From: Adineta steineri | Taxonomy: Eukaryota; Rotifera; Eurotatoria; Adinetida; Adinetidae | Direction: 5' to 3' | Length of the DNA stretch: 64,000 bases | Assembly (NCBI GenBank): GCA_905250115.1 | Contig: CAJNOI010000152.1 | Span: 62,001 to 126,000 of the forward strand | Shown here: positions 1 through 11,886 of the stretch, in pieces | Position numbering within the stretch: position 1 is the stretch's first letter | Layout: every line of letters starts with the position of its first letter | Notes under the pieces: generated by a model | Told to the model about the DNA's origin: nothing | The model's database searches: none | What the model saw: only the letters and a program-made list of their open reading frames with translations | Position numbers and translations under genes: made by a program

Positions 1-857
1 ACATTGTAGTGCATAAAAAGGATTTTGCTTCAACGATCATTGTCAGACTTGTGTTCGAATTTTGACTGTATACTAGATACAAGGACACGTCTTAGTTTTT
101 TGAGTCAGTAATGTTTTTCTGAAATTTGAATAAAATATCAAGTTCTTGAGCACAAAATGCATGGTGTGGGTTCGAATCTGAAGACAGTAACATTGACAGA
201 TAACATTAGACATATATTTCAATCAAAGTGAAATTATGAATTGTGAAGGATTTAGCCAAAGCTCTCATAATTCTAACGGTTCCTAAGTAAACCAGAAGAA
301 CTATATCGACTCATAACTGATCTTTGATTGTGTAGCCTTGGCAAACGACAATAGACTCTGGTGGACTCTTACAGAGCCATCTTATCATTTACTGAGCCTG
401 AGAACACGTGAAAAAGTTTGAGTCAACGATACATTTACTTGAGCCAATAGATGGAACCAATGTGGATTGTCTATGATCTACAGGATTTGATTGTAACAAG
501 AAATAACACACGTCTACTCACACCCTAAACATTCTTTAGTCCAATTCAAAAAAGTACTGCTGAAACAGTTAACTAGTTGTTGTTTTTCAGACACTCTTAA
601 TTATAAACAGAAGACTAAAAGAATACTCATCCACATTCTATATTATCTTCTTACCAAACACATACATTAACGCCATCTATTTGCACAAAACCAACCATTC
701 GTTATTGAAATTACACCTAGTCAATTCTTTTAACGACAAGTTAATTGTATTATACGCCAAACACTCTTATCACAGCATACAAAATTACTTTCGATAACAC
801 GTGCTATAAAAGCAACATCACATATTTTAGCAGTCTTCGTCAAAATCTAACAAAAGT
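1..857. other. Non-coding left edge
   Basis: I see no supported gene. The stretch is AT-rich. Two GTTCGAATY-like words (near 53 and 171) resemble a tRNA T-arm, but neither has a complete cloverleaf around it. Confidence 0.5.
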
Positions 858-1451
858 ATGTACACATTTCTTATATTACCAGTAGAGCTCGTTTACCGAA
901 TTATGGATTATGAGACCGATTTTACTTTGTTCTGGTCTATGCAAGATGTCTGCCAGCGATTCAATCGAATCCGTAACAGTTATCCACGATACCAAGTAAG
1001 TCGTCCATGTAGTTTCAATGCGTAGCTATCATTCGTGCAATCCATAAGCCTAATAAAATATCATTCAATAAGTCATTACAAGACAACGTAATTCATCAAG
1101 TCAAAAGCATTTAGGGAAAGCTAGTCAGTCATAATACTAAGTAATCTTTTAAACAACGATCATTGCTTCTTTCTATTTTTCCCTAATGATTATTTTGATA
1201 AAACTGTAATATAATTCTCTCCAGTAATGGGATCATCAGAGAAGGATGTGGACATGGGTGTAGATCTTGATGGAAAGAGTAATCATATTCACAAATGCAA
1301 CCACAACCATACTCATACGCACACCAACACCCACAACCTCAAAATCTCGTATGTCTTCTTTACACAGACACTCACCACACTTGATCTCGCTTACAATCAA
1401 ATCGGAGAGAAGGGGGCACAATGTCTTGCTGATTCATTAAGAAACAATACA
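858..1451 (+). pseudogene. F-box/LRR gene fragment (F-box exon plus one LRR exon)
   Basis: An ATG at 858 opens a 46-codon exon (858-995) ending at GTAAGT. Its product has the F-box pattern LPVELVYRIMDY followed by a VCQRFNRI segment, closely matching the first exon of the F-box/LRR gene at 58918-59070. A second exon (1368-1451, 84 nt, flanked by CAG and GTAAAT) encodes a single 28-residue ribonuclease-inhibitor-type LRR beginning TLTTLDLAYNQIG. Both exons are in phase 0 and could be spliced together. No further LRR exon follows: a palindromic element starts at 1477. In the 59-kb paralogue eleven LRR exons follow, so this is probably a truncated relic. A very short working gene is possible but less likely. 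Confidence 0.6.
1241..1340. repeat. TGTGGG-type fold-back element
   Basis: A GGATGTGGACATGGGTG arm and a degenerate CACACCAACACCCACAACC arm flank a spacer of about 50 bp. It lies in the intron of the F-box/LRR fragment and is a diverged member of the window-wide family. Confidence 0.55.
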
Positions 1452-1476
1452 GTAAATCTCATTCTCTCGTCAACTA

Positions 1477-1844
1477 CCTAGTGAAAAATTGTCAGATTAT
1501 ACCACATTATGTAAGATTAGAATCAAATTTTTGTGCAACAAAATCAGAATTATAATCGATTGAAATCTTTCAAATCAACAATAATTCGATTTTTAATCAA
1601 AAAAAAATCTTCTAAATCAAATATAATTTTGATTAAAATCATGTAGTTCTGATTACAAATATAGTAAATAAAGTTTGTATGGTTTTAATCAAAATTATAT
1701 TTGATTTAGAAGATTTTTTTTTGATTAAAAATCGAATTATTGTTGATTTGAAAGATTTCAATCGATTATAATTCTGATTTTGTTGCACAAAAATTTGATT
1801 CTAATCCTACATAATGAGGTATAATCTGACAATTTTTCACTGGG
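1477..1844. mobile_element. Near-perfect palindromic MITE-like element (368 bp)
   Basis: Two arms of about 160 bp are reverse complements with only a few mismatches (for example CCACATTATGTAAG against CCTCATTATGTAGG), around a central spacer of roughly 35-40 bp. The termini read CCYAGTGAAAAATTGTC, reminiscent of Tc1/mariner-type MITE ends. A TA abuts the left end and lies one base beyond the right end, so the target duplication is uncertain. No coding capacity is visible. Confidence 0.75.
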
Positions 1845-2060
1845 ATATCTCATTCAAACATTTACACTTTTTCACGGTCAAAAAAAGTGAGCTTTACGCG
1901 TAGACTTCACGTTTGGAGCTTGTTTTTCCATCCATACTTTACCCGAAAGTTTTCGATTCATGTTTTACAACATGTAATAGGCATCTTTGTAAAAAGTCAG
2001 TCTCGAACAAGTATTGACCTGTCTCAACGCCCAGAATTGCCGTTCTTAAAGCAGAACACA

Positions 2061-2151
2061 ATTGCTCTGTTCTGGGAATACTACTTCTGGGTTCGGAGTA
2101 ATATTGTTCTGTTCTGGGAATACTACTTCTGTATTATGAGTAATATTGTTC
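2061..2151. repeat. 42-bp tandem repeat, about 2.2 copies
   Basis: A 42-bp unit beginning ATTGCTCTGTTCTGGGAATA is repeated at 2103 with a few substitutions, and a partial third copy begins at 2145. It sits in a short open frame that I do not regard as a gene. Confidence 0.7.
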
Positions 2152-2599
2152 AGCTATGAGAATCAATTTTCTGATCGCTGCTACTTAATTAAGTAATGAT
2201 TATAATTAGTATTGAAGGTGTCAGATTGCCTATTTTCAGAATTTTGAAAGGGTTCGACGAAGAGCTAGGTACCCTCGCATAGGCACATAATAGTGTTTGG
2301 TAAAATGTGAATGGTCGGATGTTCGAATCGCAAAAACGACAATTTAGAACTAGCGCCTCGTGTGGCTCACTTTTCTTGACCCTTTTTCACATAGACACTC
2401 AATACACTGAGTCTCTCATTCAATCAAATCCAGGACAAAGTTCTATGTGGCGTAAATGAACTTATTCAGAAGAATAAACGATTGGCAAAATCGTAAATGT
2501 TAGTGATGAACATACTGTGGTGTTGAATTGGAAGAATATGCGTATGGTCTCATTAGGACTTCATTGAATGGGTGACTTAAAATAACAGTAAAGATTTTT

Positions 2600-2696
2600 G
2601 GGATGGGTGTGGGTGTGGGCGTGGATGTATCTTCTTTATCTCACCCACACCCACCCTACCCACACCTCTTCTACACCACACACTCACACCCTCACT
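2600..2696. repeat. TGTGGG-type fold-back element
   Basis: A GGATGGGTGTGGGTGTGGGC arm is followed by a spacer of about 25 bp (TATCTTCTTTATCTCA) and an extended C-rich arm of CCCACA-like units. It lies downstream of the GIMAP gene's 3' end. Confidence 0.8.
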
Positions 2697-2983
2697 CAAA
2701 ACTTTGATTAGGACATGTCGATAGAATAGCAAAGTGTGATTTATATGTGATTCTAGCGAAGTCCGCAGCATACAGATAATAAGAGATGGTCTGAATGGGG
2801 TAGTAACGAGTCTTGTTAGATGCAGCGCATTGATCATAAAATATTCGAGTATTTACTAGAATCCTTACATTTGTGCAGAAATCTGTCTTTAAATATTTGA
2901 ATATTATGTGGTCAGTGAACCACCTCTAACAAATGGATTAATTTCGCCACTGGAGAAGTCTTCGTCTATTGAGTTCTTTTTGT

Positions 2984-5156
2984 TTATCGGCGAATTGATC
3001 GTCCTCGAGATTTTCGAAAATATTCGCGGGCGGCTTTTTCAGCATCTGGTGGCACATTAATCTGACCATTCGGCTCGACCAGTCTAAATTCGCCGTGGGA
3101 CTCTTTGCTTCGGCGAATAGCGCGCTTCACAAGTTCAAATAGGTCGTTAGTATACATTTTACCATCCAAACCATCGATTATTTCGATAATTCGTTCTGTG
3201 TAGGAACTTTGCGTCTGCTGATCTTGTGTATTACTTACAGCACAATAGCGATTGCCGCATGAAGTCAATAGCGCATGCAGATCATTTGTGGCACCTTCCT
3301 GAAGAAAGTCTGCAAGACATTCATCTGCACTTTTATCAATTTGATGAATAGCATCTTCGTGAGTGAACACAACAATACAAAAGGCCAACGCTTGCTCTCC
3401 AAACATATATTTTATCCATTGAATGGCGTCCTTTTCTTCGCGTGTGTAGCGAGTATCGCAGCGGATACATAGAAGAAAAGCATGCACCCCAGACATTACT
3501 GCCTGAATGCAAGCAGTGACTTCTCGTTGGATCCACAATTCATCTCGTGCAGTATCAAAAAGACCAGGTGTATCTACGACAATAAGGTCTCGTTCAGCGA
3601 ATGTTCTTTGTCCAGCTTGGCAGCGTTCAGTTATTGATTTTGCTGCGAACTCGGCGACGAAAAGCTGCTCATCGAGCAGCATATTTGCTAGTGTACTCTT
3701 TCCTGAATAGAAAATGTTTGTTTGCTTTCGTGTAAAATATGAATAGTCGGTATATTTTATTCGTTCTTCGAAAAAGTGGGTATACGAAGATTTAATATTT
3801 TCTTGAAATGCTATGTAAGTAGGGATTTAGGCAGGTTGAGAATTTGAAGAAGATGCGGGATAGATATGCACGAAGATGCCAGTACTACGTTGCTGTCACT
3901 CACACCCGTCTTCACATCCATTCACTCTAACAAATCGAGATCTCGTTTCTCAAACTATTTCACAGAAATCGAGTTTGAAATATGGCAAGTTGTTTTCCTT
4001 ACTTGCCACTCGAACATCTTATCACTCAGATAAAAACAACTCCTACGAGGACATTCGATCGAAACTATGATATAACAATGAAACATAAATTTGACCCGCA
4101 TTTTCATCGAACCGAATGGAAACCGAGCTCGGCCTCTAAAAGTTACGAAAAGAACTGTGTCTACGTAAGTCAAGATTGCTTCTGGTTCGTCGAGGAACTT
4201 GTTATAAGGTCCCTATTCATGCTTCAAATATAATTTGATGGGCACAATCGAATGTTATTTTGAAATTTTCAATAGCTGGAATCAAAAGGCTCAAATTTAT
4301 TCAAATATTAGCTTATCACCACGCGATGAAAGTTAGCAACAGACTTAAAGTTTCCTTCTTGACATTTATTTGTGGCCTTAGATTAAGTTTTTAAACACTT
4401 GACTTAGCTGCTAATTTAAATTCTATATCGAATGGTCCTTCTAGTCAGGCAAGCGTTGCAAAAAACGACGTTTTTACGCGTTAAAAAATTGTTTTTGTAA
4501 GAAAATGAATTTCACAACGTTAATATTTTCAAGCTGATATTCATTTGCCGACTTATGGTGAGTGGTTACTGAGAATATGAAATCAAATTAGAAAATGAGA
4601 GTGTGAGAACGGTCGGTGATCTGAATAATAAAATTTATCTCATTCACACCTCCCACCCTCAATACACTCACTATTCATCATTCTGTCATTCACATTCTAA
4701 AACTTATCCTCATCCAGCGACTTGCCAGCCGCACATTAGCTGTCGCTCACGTTATAAATTGCGCTTACGTTAGGATAAGTTTCAGGGCGAAGTCGACACT
4801 AACTTCATTTGCGCATCGATTCGATCTCCTTTAGGAATGTTTTTTCTTACACTCACCAAATTACGTTTGTCAGCGACTTTTACTCACCTACACCAGTTTT
4901 TCCGAGGCATACAATTTTCAAGGCTTGACGATAAGTGTCGCTGCTTGAAGTGGAATCATTGTATATACTATCGTCATCCAAAGCCTGTGCAAAAAAAATA
5001 CAAAATGATTCTTCATGAGTCATATTCTACCTTAGCATTTCCCTTCGTTGCCCAGTTGTTTTCATCAATTAAGTGTCGTGTGGACTTCTCCACAGTGGGT
5101 GATTTTGAATTCATATTCATAGTATTTCTTAGCACTTGTGTAACATCAGTAACCAT
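2984..5156 (-). CDS. GIMAP/AIG1-type GTPase (3 exons)
   Basis: Three exons on the minus strand splice in frame: 5156-5031 (42 codons), 4984-4888 and 3702-2984, giving 313 aa. The P-loop LGKTGVGKST is split by intron 2, with the glycine codon interrupted between 4888 and 3702. Switch II reads DLIVVDTPGLFDT (G3 DxxG) and a THED motif fits G4. AIG1/GIMAP proteins are septin-related GTPases that act at membranes, and in vertebrates control lymphocyte survival; bdelloids are rich in AIG1-like genes. No C-terminal membrane anchor is seen; the tail is basic. Donor and acceptor sites are canonical (GTAGAA/GCACAG and GTGAGT/TTCAG). The start was chosen as the ATG at 5156 in the same open frame; an additional upstream exon cannot be excluded. 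Confidence 0.85.
4597..4660. repeat. TGTGGG-type fold-back element in a GIMAP intron
   Basis: A degenerate GAGAGTGTGAGAACGG arm and a CATTCACACCTCCCACCCTC arm flank an AT-rich spacer containing TTTATCTCATT. It lies in the 1,185-bp second intron of the GIMAP gene. Confidence 0.55.
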
Positions 5157-5202
5157 ATAGAATGCAGATGTGCCTTACACATAAATCGTTTTGCTTAACA
5201 TC

Positions 5203-5448
5203 ATTTCTTTTTTCTGCTTTTTATTTTTTACCTTTTTCTCTGCTTTTATTTTTCATTTTTTATCTTTTCTCTGCTTTTTTTTATTTTTTTGTTTTTTCAG
5301 CTTTTTATTTTTCCATTTTTATCTTTTCTCCGCCTTTTTTTTGCCTTTTTTTCTGCTTTTTATTTTATCTTTCTTATCTTTTTTCTGTTCCTTATTTTTT
5401 TTCTTTTTTCTTTTTTTACAGCTTCTTATTTTTTTATTTTTTTCTTTC
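5203..5448. repeat. Pyrimidine-rich low-complexity tract
   Basis: About 245 bp consist almost entirely of T and C, built from irregular TTTATTTTT, CTTTTCTCTGC and TTTTTATCTTTT units. It lies immediately upstream of the GIMAP start on the opposite strand. Its Phe-rich open frames are artefacts of composition. Confidence 0.75.
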
Positions 5449-6315
5449 ATAGATAACAACAAAAGCACCTTTTCTCGTGCATTTCTAATTTATCGAGAAG
5501 CATGAAGACTACCTTTCTCTCTTATGTGCCCTATTCGTAAATAAAAAAGTTTTTTTTTTCGTTTGTTTTTATGCGATGCTGAATATTGCGCACGACATAA
5601 AAAATCCATATTTTATGATCCGTATGATCATGAAAGTTCAACTAAGCAAGTTAAATAAGTTTAATTGAAATATTTTTAAGAAGGCATATGATTAACTTCA
5701 TATGCTCATTGATTACTAAAGAGTATTCAAAACTAATGACCGAGGTACATCGTTCTCGTATAGAAAGCTTGAGGAAATTTTCTTTTTCTATAAGATGGCA
5801 GAAAATGAAGCTGTATTTTTCTATGCTATTTGATCATACTTCACTAATATCATAATAATAAAATTTCGATAAGAACTGTTTTTGTGTAAAATTTAGCTGA
5901 TGGGTGGACCATAGTGAATCGCCGTGTTTCTAGTATATTTTATGATCAAAACGAACTATACCTAAGATGAAGTGTGAAAAGTTTTACAATCTAAAAAAAT
6001 AAAGCTTATCTTAGTTGTTATATCTATGTTTTTTATGATAAAATATATATTTTTTATTTCTACTGTATCTTTGTGTTTGTATTCTGTACCGAGCTATATA
6101 GTATGAATATTTTATCTCGTGCACAAATCATTTGTGTGCAAGTTACTCCTACGTATCTTACGCTACGCAAATTTCGTCGTGTGCAACATTCGTAGATTCC
6201 CTGTCATTTTGCAGAGAAAGAACAAAATTTCGTCTTATTTACAGTGCAGTTTGAGTAAACGTCCAGTTATATTATCTACCAACAGCGAAACTACCAAGAC
6301 AATTATACTTTTGGA
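5449..6315. other. Intergenic region between GIMAP and ART/TPR genes
   Basis: AT-rich sequence with no supported gene. The two flanking genes diverge, so promoters for both probably lie here or in the pyrimidine tract. No confident core element is identified. Confidence 0.45.
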
Positions 6316-8961
6316 ATGAGTTTACTTGCTTTAAAAAATGGAAGCCAATCTACAAAATATGATGACACTACGCGGTTTGATCAGTCTACCATACCGGTGA
6401 GTAATAAAACTTCTGGTTTGAATTAATTTTCGCAAAATTTCTTTGATTTATAGTTGAGAAAAGGTGTACATGATAACAATTCCTTTGAGTCAAGTAGCTC
6501 TCTGTGCGCTACTATCGTTGTCTTACGTTCGAACTCAACTAAAAATATCTCTTTTAAACTGACATCTGTTTCAGTTACGATACGTGAATTCTCAGATTTA
6601 GAACAATGCATGGAATACATGGATGAGATCTTGACGCCAAATGTTTTTCTTGTTGTGCTCGGTGTGTGGGATCCCATCACAATCAGTAAATTGGATTTAC
6701 GCCCTCAGATAATTGGAATTTATTACCTGGCATCAGAGAACGGAAATGTACAACATGCTCAACATGCTGAAAAAACATACAGACGATTTTGTCAAGCATT
6801 TGACACTGAAGAAGTGTTCTTCGCGAAACTCTCTTATGATATAAGTATGTGGTGGAATAATCAAGCATCTTTCAGCTTCCTCAGCCCCACTCATATTGAA
6901 ACTAGTGGTGTCGAGCCTACTGTACGAGATATCGTCACTAATCAGAGCTCCTATATTTGGTTTCGTGTGTTAACTGATGTCCTTATTCGCATGCCACGAG
7001 CATCGAATCAAGCGCGACTCGATATGGTCAGAACATGCAGAGAGATCTATGTCGACGATGACAGAACACTACGCTCAATAGAAGAGTTTCAACAAGATTA
7101 CACTCCTCAAAGAGCAATGTGGTGGTACACTCGTGACAGCTTTTTATATCGCACAGTGAACCGGGCATTACGATCTGAAAATATTGATAATATTTTCAAA
7201 TTTCGCTTCTTTATAAAAGATGTATACGAACAGCTTGCCAAGTTGCATACAGCGAACGCTGAACTTATGACAACACAGCGCATTGTATTGTATCGCGGCC
7301 AGCATGTCACTAGGCAAGAAATCGATGTGCTGCGGGCCAATCGTCACAGTTTCATGTCATATAATACATTCATGTCGGCTACTGTGGATCGCGATGTAGC
7401 ACTTGCCTTCTCGGGTAATGGTGATAGCCGTCCACTTCATGAGTCGTTAGTTTTCGAAATTCATGCACAATATAAGCCTGGTACGCGTCCTTTTGCGTCT
7501 ATACAAGGTTACAGCGCATTTGAAGACGAAGGTGAATACCTATTTGCGATGAACAATATCTTTTATATTGAGTCGATCGAACCTAGAGGCAATATATGGT
7601 ACTCAAAGCTAATTCTCTCTGGAGACTCTGATATTCTTCCTACAGATTTGTTGCGGTATCTTCAATCTGAAATGAGTGATAAAACCGACACTCATACACT
7701 CGGTGACTATCTGGCAGAGATAGGAGATTATGAACGTGCACAATACTACTATGATGAACCAATTGAACAAGATTTGAATGAACACGAAAAGGGTGTTATG
7801 TTTAACAATTTAGGATGGCTTCATGAACATAAAGCGTCTTATACTCTTGCTTTAGAAAATTATAAACAATCGTTGAAAATCCAGCACGAACAGAAAAAAG
7901 AGTATCCTTTGGACTACGCAGCAACACTCAATAACATGGGTATGGTGTATTATGCGAAACATGATCCTGAAACAGCTTTGAACTATTTCCGACAGTCGCT
8001 AAGTGAAAAGCGACGCATGGCAGAGCCGCCGCACGATTCTATTGGTATCACTTTAAACAATATTGGACTTACTTACCAGTGGATGGGTGATTTCGAAAAA
8101 GCATTGAAGAACTACACTGAAGCCTTAAAGTCACAGAAAGAAAAACTTCCAGAAAATCATCCATCTCTGACTACAACATATAGTAATATTGGTACAACTT
8201 TCTATCAACTGGGAAAAACTGACGAGGCACTTGAAGCCTACGACAATGCCCTGCAAATATGTAACAACATTTTGTTTCCTGATCACCCGTGTATTGCTCG
8301 AATTAACGTTCAAATTGGGAGAGTTTTCGAAACCATAGGGCATGAATACATACCAGCTATCAGCCACTATAAACAAGCGCTTGATATACAACTAGCGCGT
8401 CTTCCAAAAGATCATCCAGATATTGCTGCTACTTATGTTCGTTTGGGTTCTGTTGCCTGTTTGCGGGGAAATTACCAATCTGCCATCGAGAACTACACTC
8501 TTGCTTTAGATATCTATTCCAGTAATCTTATTCAGAACTACCCCAATTCTGCAGTCGCATACAACGACATGGGACTTGTTCACGAAAACGAAGGAAATTA
8601 TGCGCAAGCTCTGGAAGCTTATAAGAAAGCAAAGGATTCTTTCTTAAAAACTTATCCGTCAACACATCATATGTTGAGAACTGTTTACGAAAATCTTGGA
8701 AGAGTTAGTGAATTGACGGACGATTACGAGAACGCCTATGTCAATTATGATATTGCCCTACGTATCAGCCGAACGAGCCAAGGCAAGAAAGGTAACTTGC
8801 CGTATCTTCAAACAAAAATAAAACTTCTGCAATTGACACTGAAGAAGCATGTAAAAATAGTACAGAGAAATAACTTTCCACACGTGTCTCTTTTCTGGAC
8901 TTTCTCGCTATCTATCGTCCTGGCTGTGTTATGGTCTTTTTTTCTTTCATTCTATCGATAA
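6316..8961 (+). CDS. ADP-ribosyltransferase / TPR membrane protein
   Basis: Exon 1 (6316-6396, 27 codons) joins exon 2 (6454-8961) in phase 0, giving 862 aa. The middle holds an R-S-E class ADP-ribosyltransferase domain: the arginine in VLYRGQ (about residue 306), an FMSATVD segment in the STS position, and a DEGEYLF segment supplying the ExE (about residue 385). Enzymes of this class move ADP-ribose from NAD onto protein side chains, often arginine. From about residue 439 to 809 there are eight or nine kinesin-light-chain-like TPRs of roughly 42 residues, with repeated NNxGxxY and Y..AL..Y patterns, implying protein binding. The last 25 residues are a single hydrophobic helix, suggesting a tail anchor. 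The N-terminal 200 residues are unrecognised. ART-TPR fusions are common in bdelloids. Confidence 0.88.
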
Positions 8962-10595
8962 GATTAACAGAAACATAAATATACGGCCAAATTCGATGAA
9001 GTTAACAAATAGACTACAGTATATGTAGTGTGAAGTATGAGTGTGATTGTAGGTTTTTTTTGGATTGATTTGAAATAAGACAAATATTTATTTATATTTA
9101 TCTCTCTGATTCTCACATATGTTGTATTATTAAAAACAGTAATTATAAAATTTTGAACTGTGAGTGTACTAGTGATTACAGTGTTATAGGAGAAAACATG
9201 GAAAACGAATTGGTCAATATAGATATATAATATCAATCATACTTACTAAATACGGCAAGAAAGAACTAAACAAGTGATAGCATTAAGAAAAACTTATAAA
9301 GAAATCGCAATAATAGCAATATATTAATATCGATTATCTCATTCTCGAATAATTCGATCAATTATTTGTGCATCGAAATGAATAAATGAGCAGCATTTAA
9401 AAGTATCACAGAAATCTTGTCTATCAAATACGAAGTTGTAGAAAAGCTAACATAATAAATAAAAAATACTAAAACCAAATGTATTTGATAAGAAGTATCC
9501 CAGATCCAGTTTTACATAGTTTCCAATCCAATTCTTTTTGTGGAAGTCACATGTCTCACAATTATTCATCACCAAATGATTAAAAATTGTATCAAGAAGC
9601 GGTGGATGTGGGTGTGGGTATCAGTGTGAGTATTCTGTTTTATTCATACCCACATCTGCCCACACCCACCCACCCTTTTTTTGCTGCTTGTGATAATTGA
9701 AACACTTCGAAGAATTTCAGATAAACTAAAGACTCATCTTCATCTTTTATTTAACATGGAGAAACATCCGCCCCTGAATTGAAATGAAAAACTCCAAAAA
9801 CAAGAACGATCAGTTTAAACTTATTTAGTAGATCTTCAGAAAGAATTTAAAATTGACCATGTATAACTACGTCAATCGCTTCTTGTCAACTAAGAACTGG
9901 AAAATGTATTGTTAGGAATGCAATGCATTCATATCATTGAAAAGCATGAATGAAAATGATAATAATTTTATAGTAAGGTGTTGGAAATGCAAAATTTCAG
10001 TATCTTTTATCTATGTGGGATCAAAAATCAGAGGGATGTAAGAGAATTGAGGTCATACTCAGTAGTATTCAATATCAAGACTCAGCCAAATTAAAGAATT
10101 AATAAAATATTCGGTCTCATTTTCATGAAAACTCTATATTAGAAAATTGAAAACGCAATCACATAAAAGCACACTTTCTCCATCTGTAAAACAACTATAT
10201 TTCCGCAAAGATAGGCCATGAGTCCGATTTCTTTTATATTTTCTTGGTGACACTTATTCCTGTTTGTGCTCAAAATCTCCTGCTTCTACTATCTTTAATA
10301 GCGAAACTTGTCTTATTATTATTTTAAAGCTGTTATTATTTTTAGAAAATAGATTGTTATTCAATAGTTCCACCTACGCATACATATCTGGCTTTGCCTT
10401 TAACTTATTCACACACACGTATATTGCTCTTATCATTCATTCCTATTCTTTTTCTTTTGTTATTTTAACATGAGCTATTATTAACTTCATTTGAGAATAT
10501 AGATTCATGAGAATAAATATCAGCTGCATCGATTCTCTCTTGATTACTTGGACTATTTATTCGATAGTCGTGTATACAAATTCTATCACTTCACA
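8962..10595. other. Intergenic region
   Basis: Contains one fold-back element at 9601-9675 and otherwise AT-rich sequence without a supported gene. A segment near 9758 shares the words GGAGAAACATCCGC with the palindromic element at 55.4-56.1 kb. Confidence 0.5.
9601..9675. repeat. TGTGGG-type fold-back element
   Basis: A GGTGGATGTGGGTGTGGG arm and a CCCACACCCACCCACCC arm flank a spacer ending TTTTATTCATACCCACATC. It lies between the ART/TPR and AA9 genes. Confidence 0.8.
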
Positions 10596-11886
10596 ATGGT
10601 TTCTAACAAGTTTGTTATTGTTTTATTTGCATTGGTATTGTTCTCCGATGTTTGTGCACATTGTAAGTTACAAGAAGTACTTTCATTTCGTGGGGTTTTT
10701 ATTTTTGTTTTCATTCTCTTACCAATTAGATGTCTTTCATTCTGTCGATCAAACGCCTCTCTGGAGTGTGGTTCGCAGAACAGACAATCATTTCAACCGT
10801 AATCCTGTACGTTTATTCACCCAGATCCATTCATACTGACTGACTGACTGACTGAATGAATTTTCATTTAGGTAGAAAATGTAAATGATCCCAACTTCAG
10901 ATGCTACAATGGTGCTGGTGGAAATGCCCCAAATACTTACTCTGTCGAAGCCGGCAAACAAATCACCTTCCATGCCGATAGCGACCTTTACCATATAGGA
11001 GTAAATAGTCTTGCTTTGATAGTGAGATGTTTGAACTACTGCAATGCTAACGTTTATTATAGGTACTCAACGTCTATATGGCTAAAGCACCAGGCAAAGC
11101 CATCGACTTTGATGGCGCCGGTCAAGTATGGTTCAAAATCTATGAAATCACCGCCCATGCCGATCCAACCGGAAAGAATGGTCCAACGTATCCCGCTACT
11201 GGTAAGTCATTATAAGGTTTTTGTCCACTAATTATTGTTGCCTATAGCGTTGACCAGCGTCACTTTCACCATCCCAAAAAATGTTCCGACCGGAGAGTAA
11301 GTATTGCTCAACGTATGAAATTATCTGATGCCAGTCATTTCAGGTATCTCGTGCGTATCGAACACATTGCTCTTCACAATGCTCAGCAACATGGTGGTGC
11401 TCAATTTTATATCGCCTGTGCACAAATAGCAGTAATAAACGGTGGAAATGGTACTCCAGGTCCTTTGGTTTCGATTCCAGGAGTGTATACTGGCCATGTA
11501 AGTACATATTTGTTAGACCTTCCTAATGGCATTCACTAAATTGGCAAAAAATTAGCGGGAACGAGGGAATTTATTTGAAGAAATATCTCCGTAAAAACCC
11601 TTTTTGAAAAGTTATAGGTCGAAGCGTAGAATACTTTTGGATATAACAAACGACTTTCCAGAAGTCAAAAGATCATTAGTTTAATATGAGCGAAAACAAA
11701 ATGTGTACTTTTTTTTTCTTCGAATTTGACTATTTTCTCTGTAGGAACCTGGCATCATCTTCAATCCATATTGGCCCATACCAACTAGCTACACACAACC
11801 TGGACCAGTAAGTTAATTTTTATCTTTGCAACAAGAAATATTTTTTCAATCTTGATCATTATCAATAGACGGTGTGGAGTGGTTGA
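10596..11886 (+). CDS. AA9 (GH61-type) lytic polysaccharide monooxygenase
   Basis: Eight exons splice in frame: 10596-10662, 10730-10806, 10872-11000, 11063-11201, 11248-11296, 11344-11497, 11745-11807 and 11869-11886, giving 231 aa. A 21-residue signal peptide ends in VCA, so the mature protein starts with His22, the N-terminal residue of the copper histidine brace. His89 in YHIGVLNVYMAKA is the second copper ligand. The WFKIYE motif, the LVRIEHIALH segment, and Gln174/Tyr176 in GAQFYIACAQI (axial site) match AA9. The C-terminus has PGVYTG, PGIIFNPYWP and SYTQPGP, also typical. AA9 enzymes oxidatively cleave cellulose or related beta-glucans outside the cell. The family is characteristically fungal, so transfer followed by intron gain is inferred. 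The full catalytic set is present and no defect is visible. Confidence 0.92.

Larger units (their letters stand above)
1845..2983. other. Intergenic region
   Basis: No gene is supported. It holds a 42-bp tandem repeat (2061-2151) and a fold-back element (2600-2696). Short open frames here lack homology or structure I recognise. Confidence 0.5.

Noticed and set aside
1227-1481. His/Thr-rich open frame around the first fold-back
   Set aside because: It is a translation of the CACACC repeat running into a real LRR exon; splice signals show only 1368-1451 is coding-like.
2290-2345. Possible tRNA or SINE promoter (GTTCGAATC word)
   Set aside because: No matching D-arm, anticodon arm or acceptor pairing within 90 bp; the word alone is not evidence.
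5162-5505. Phe-rich hydrophobic open frames
   Set aside because: They come from a T/C low-complexity tract, in two overlapping frames of equal quality, with no conserved pattern.
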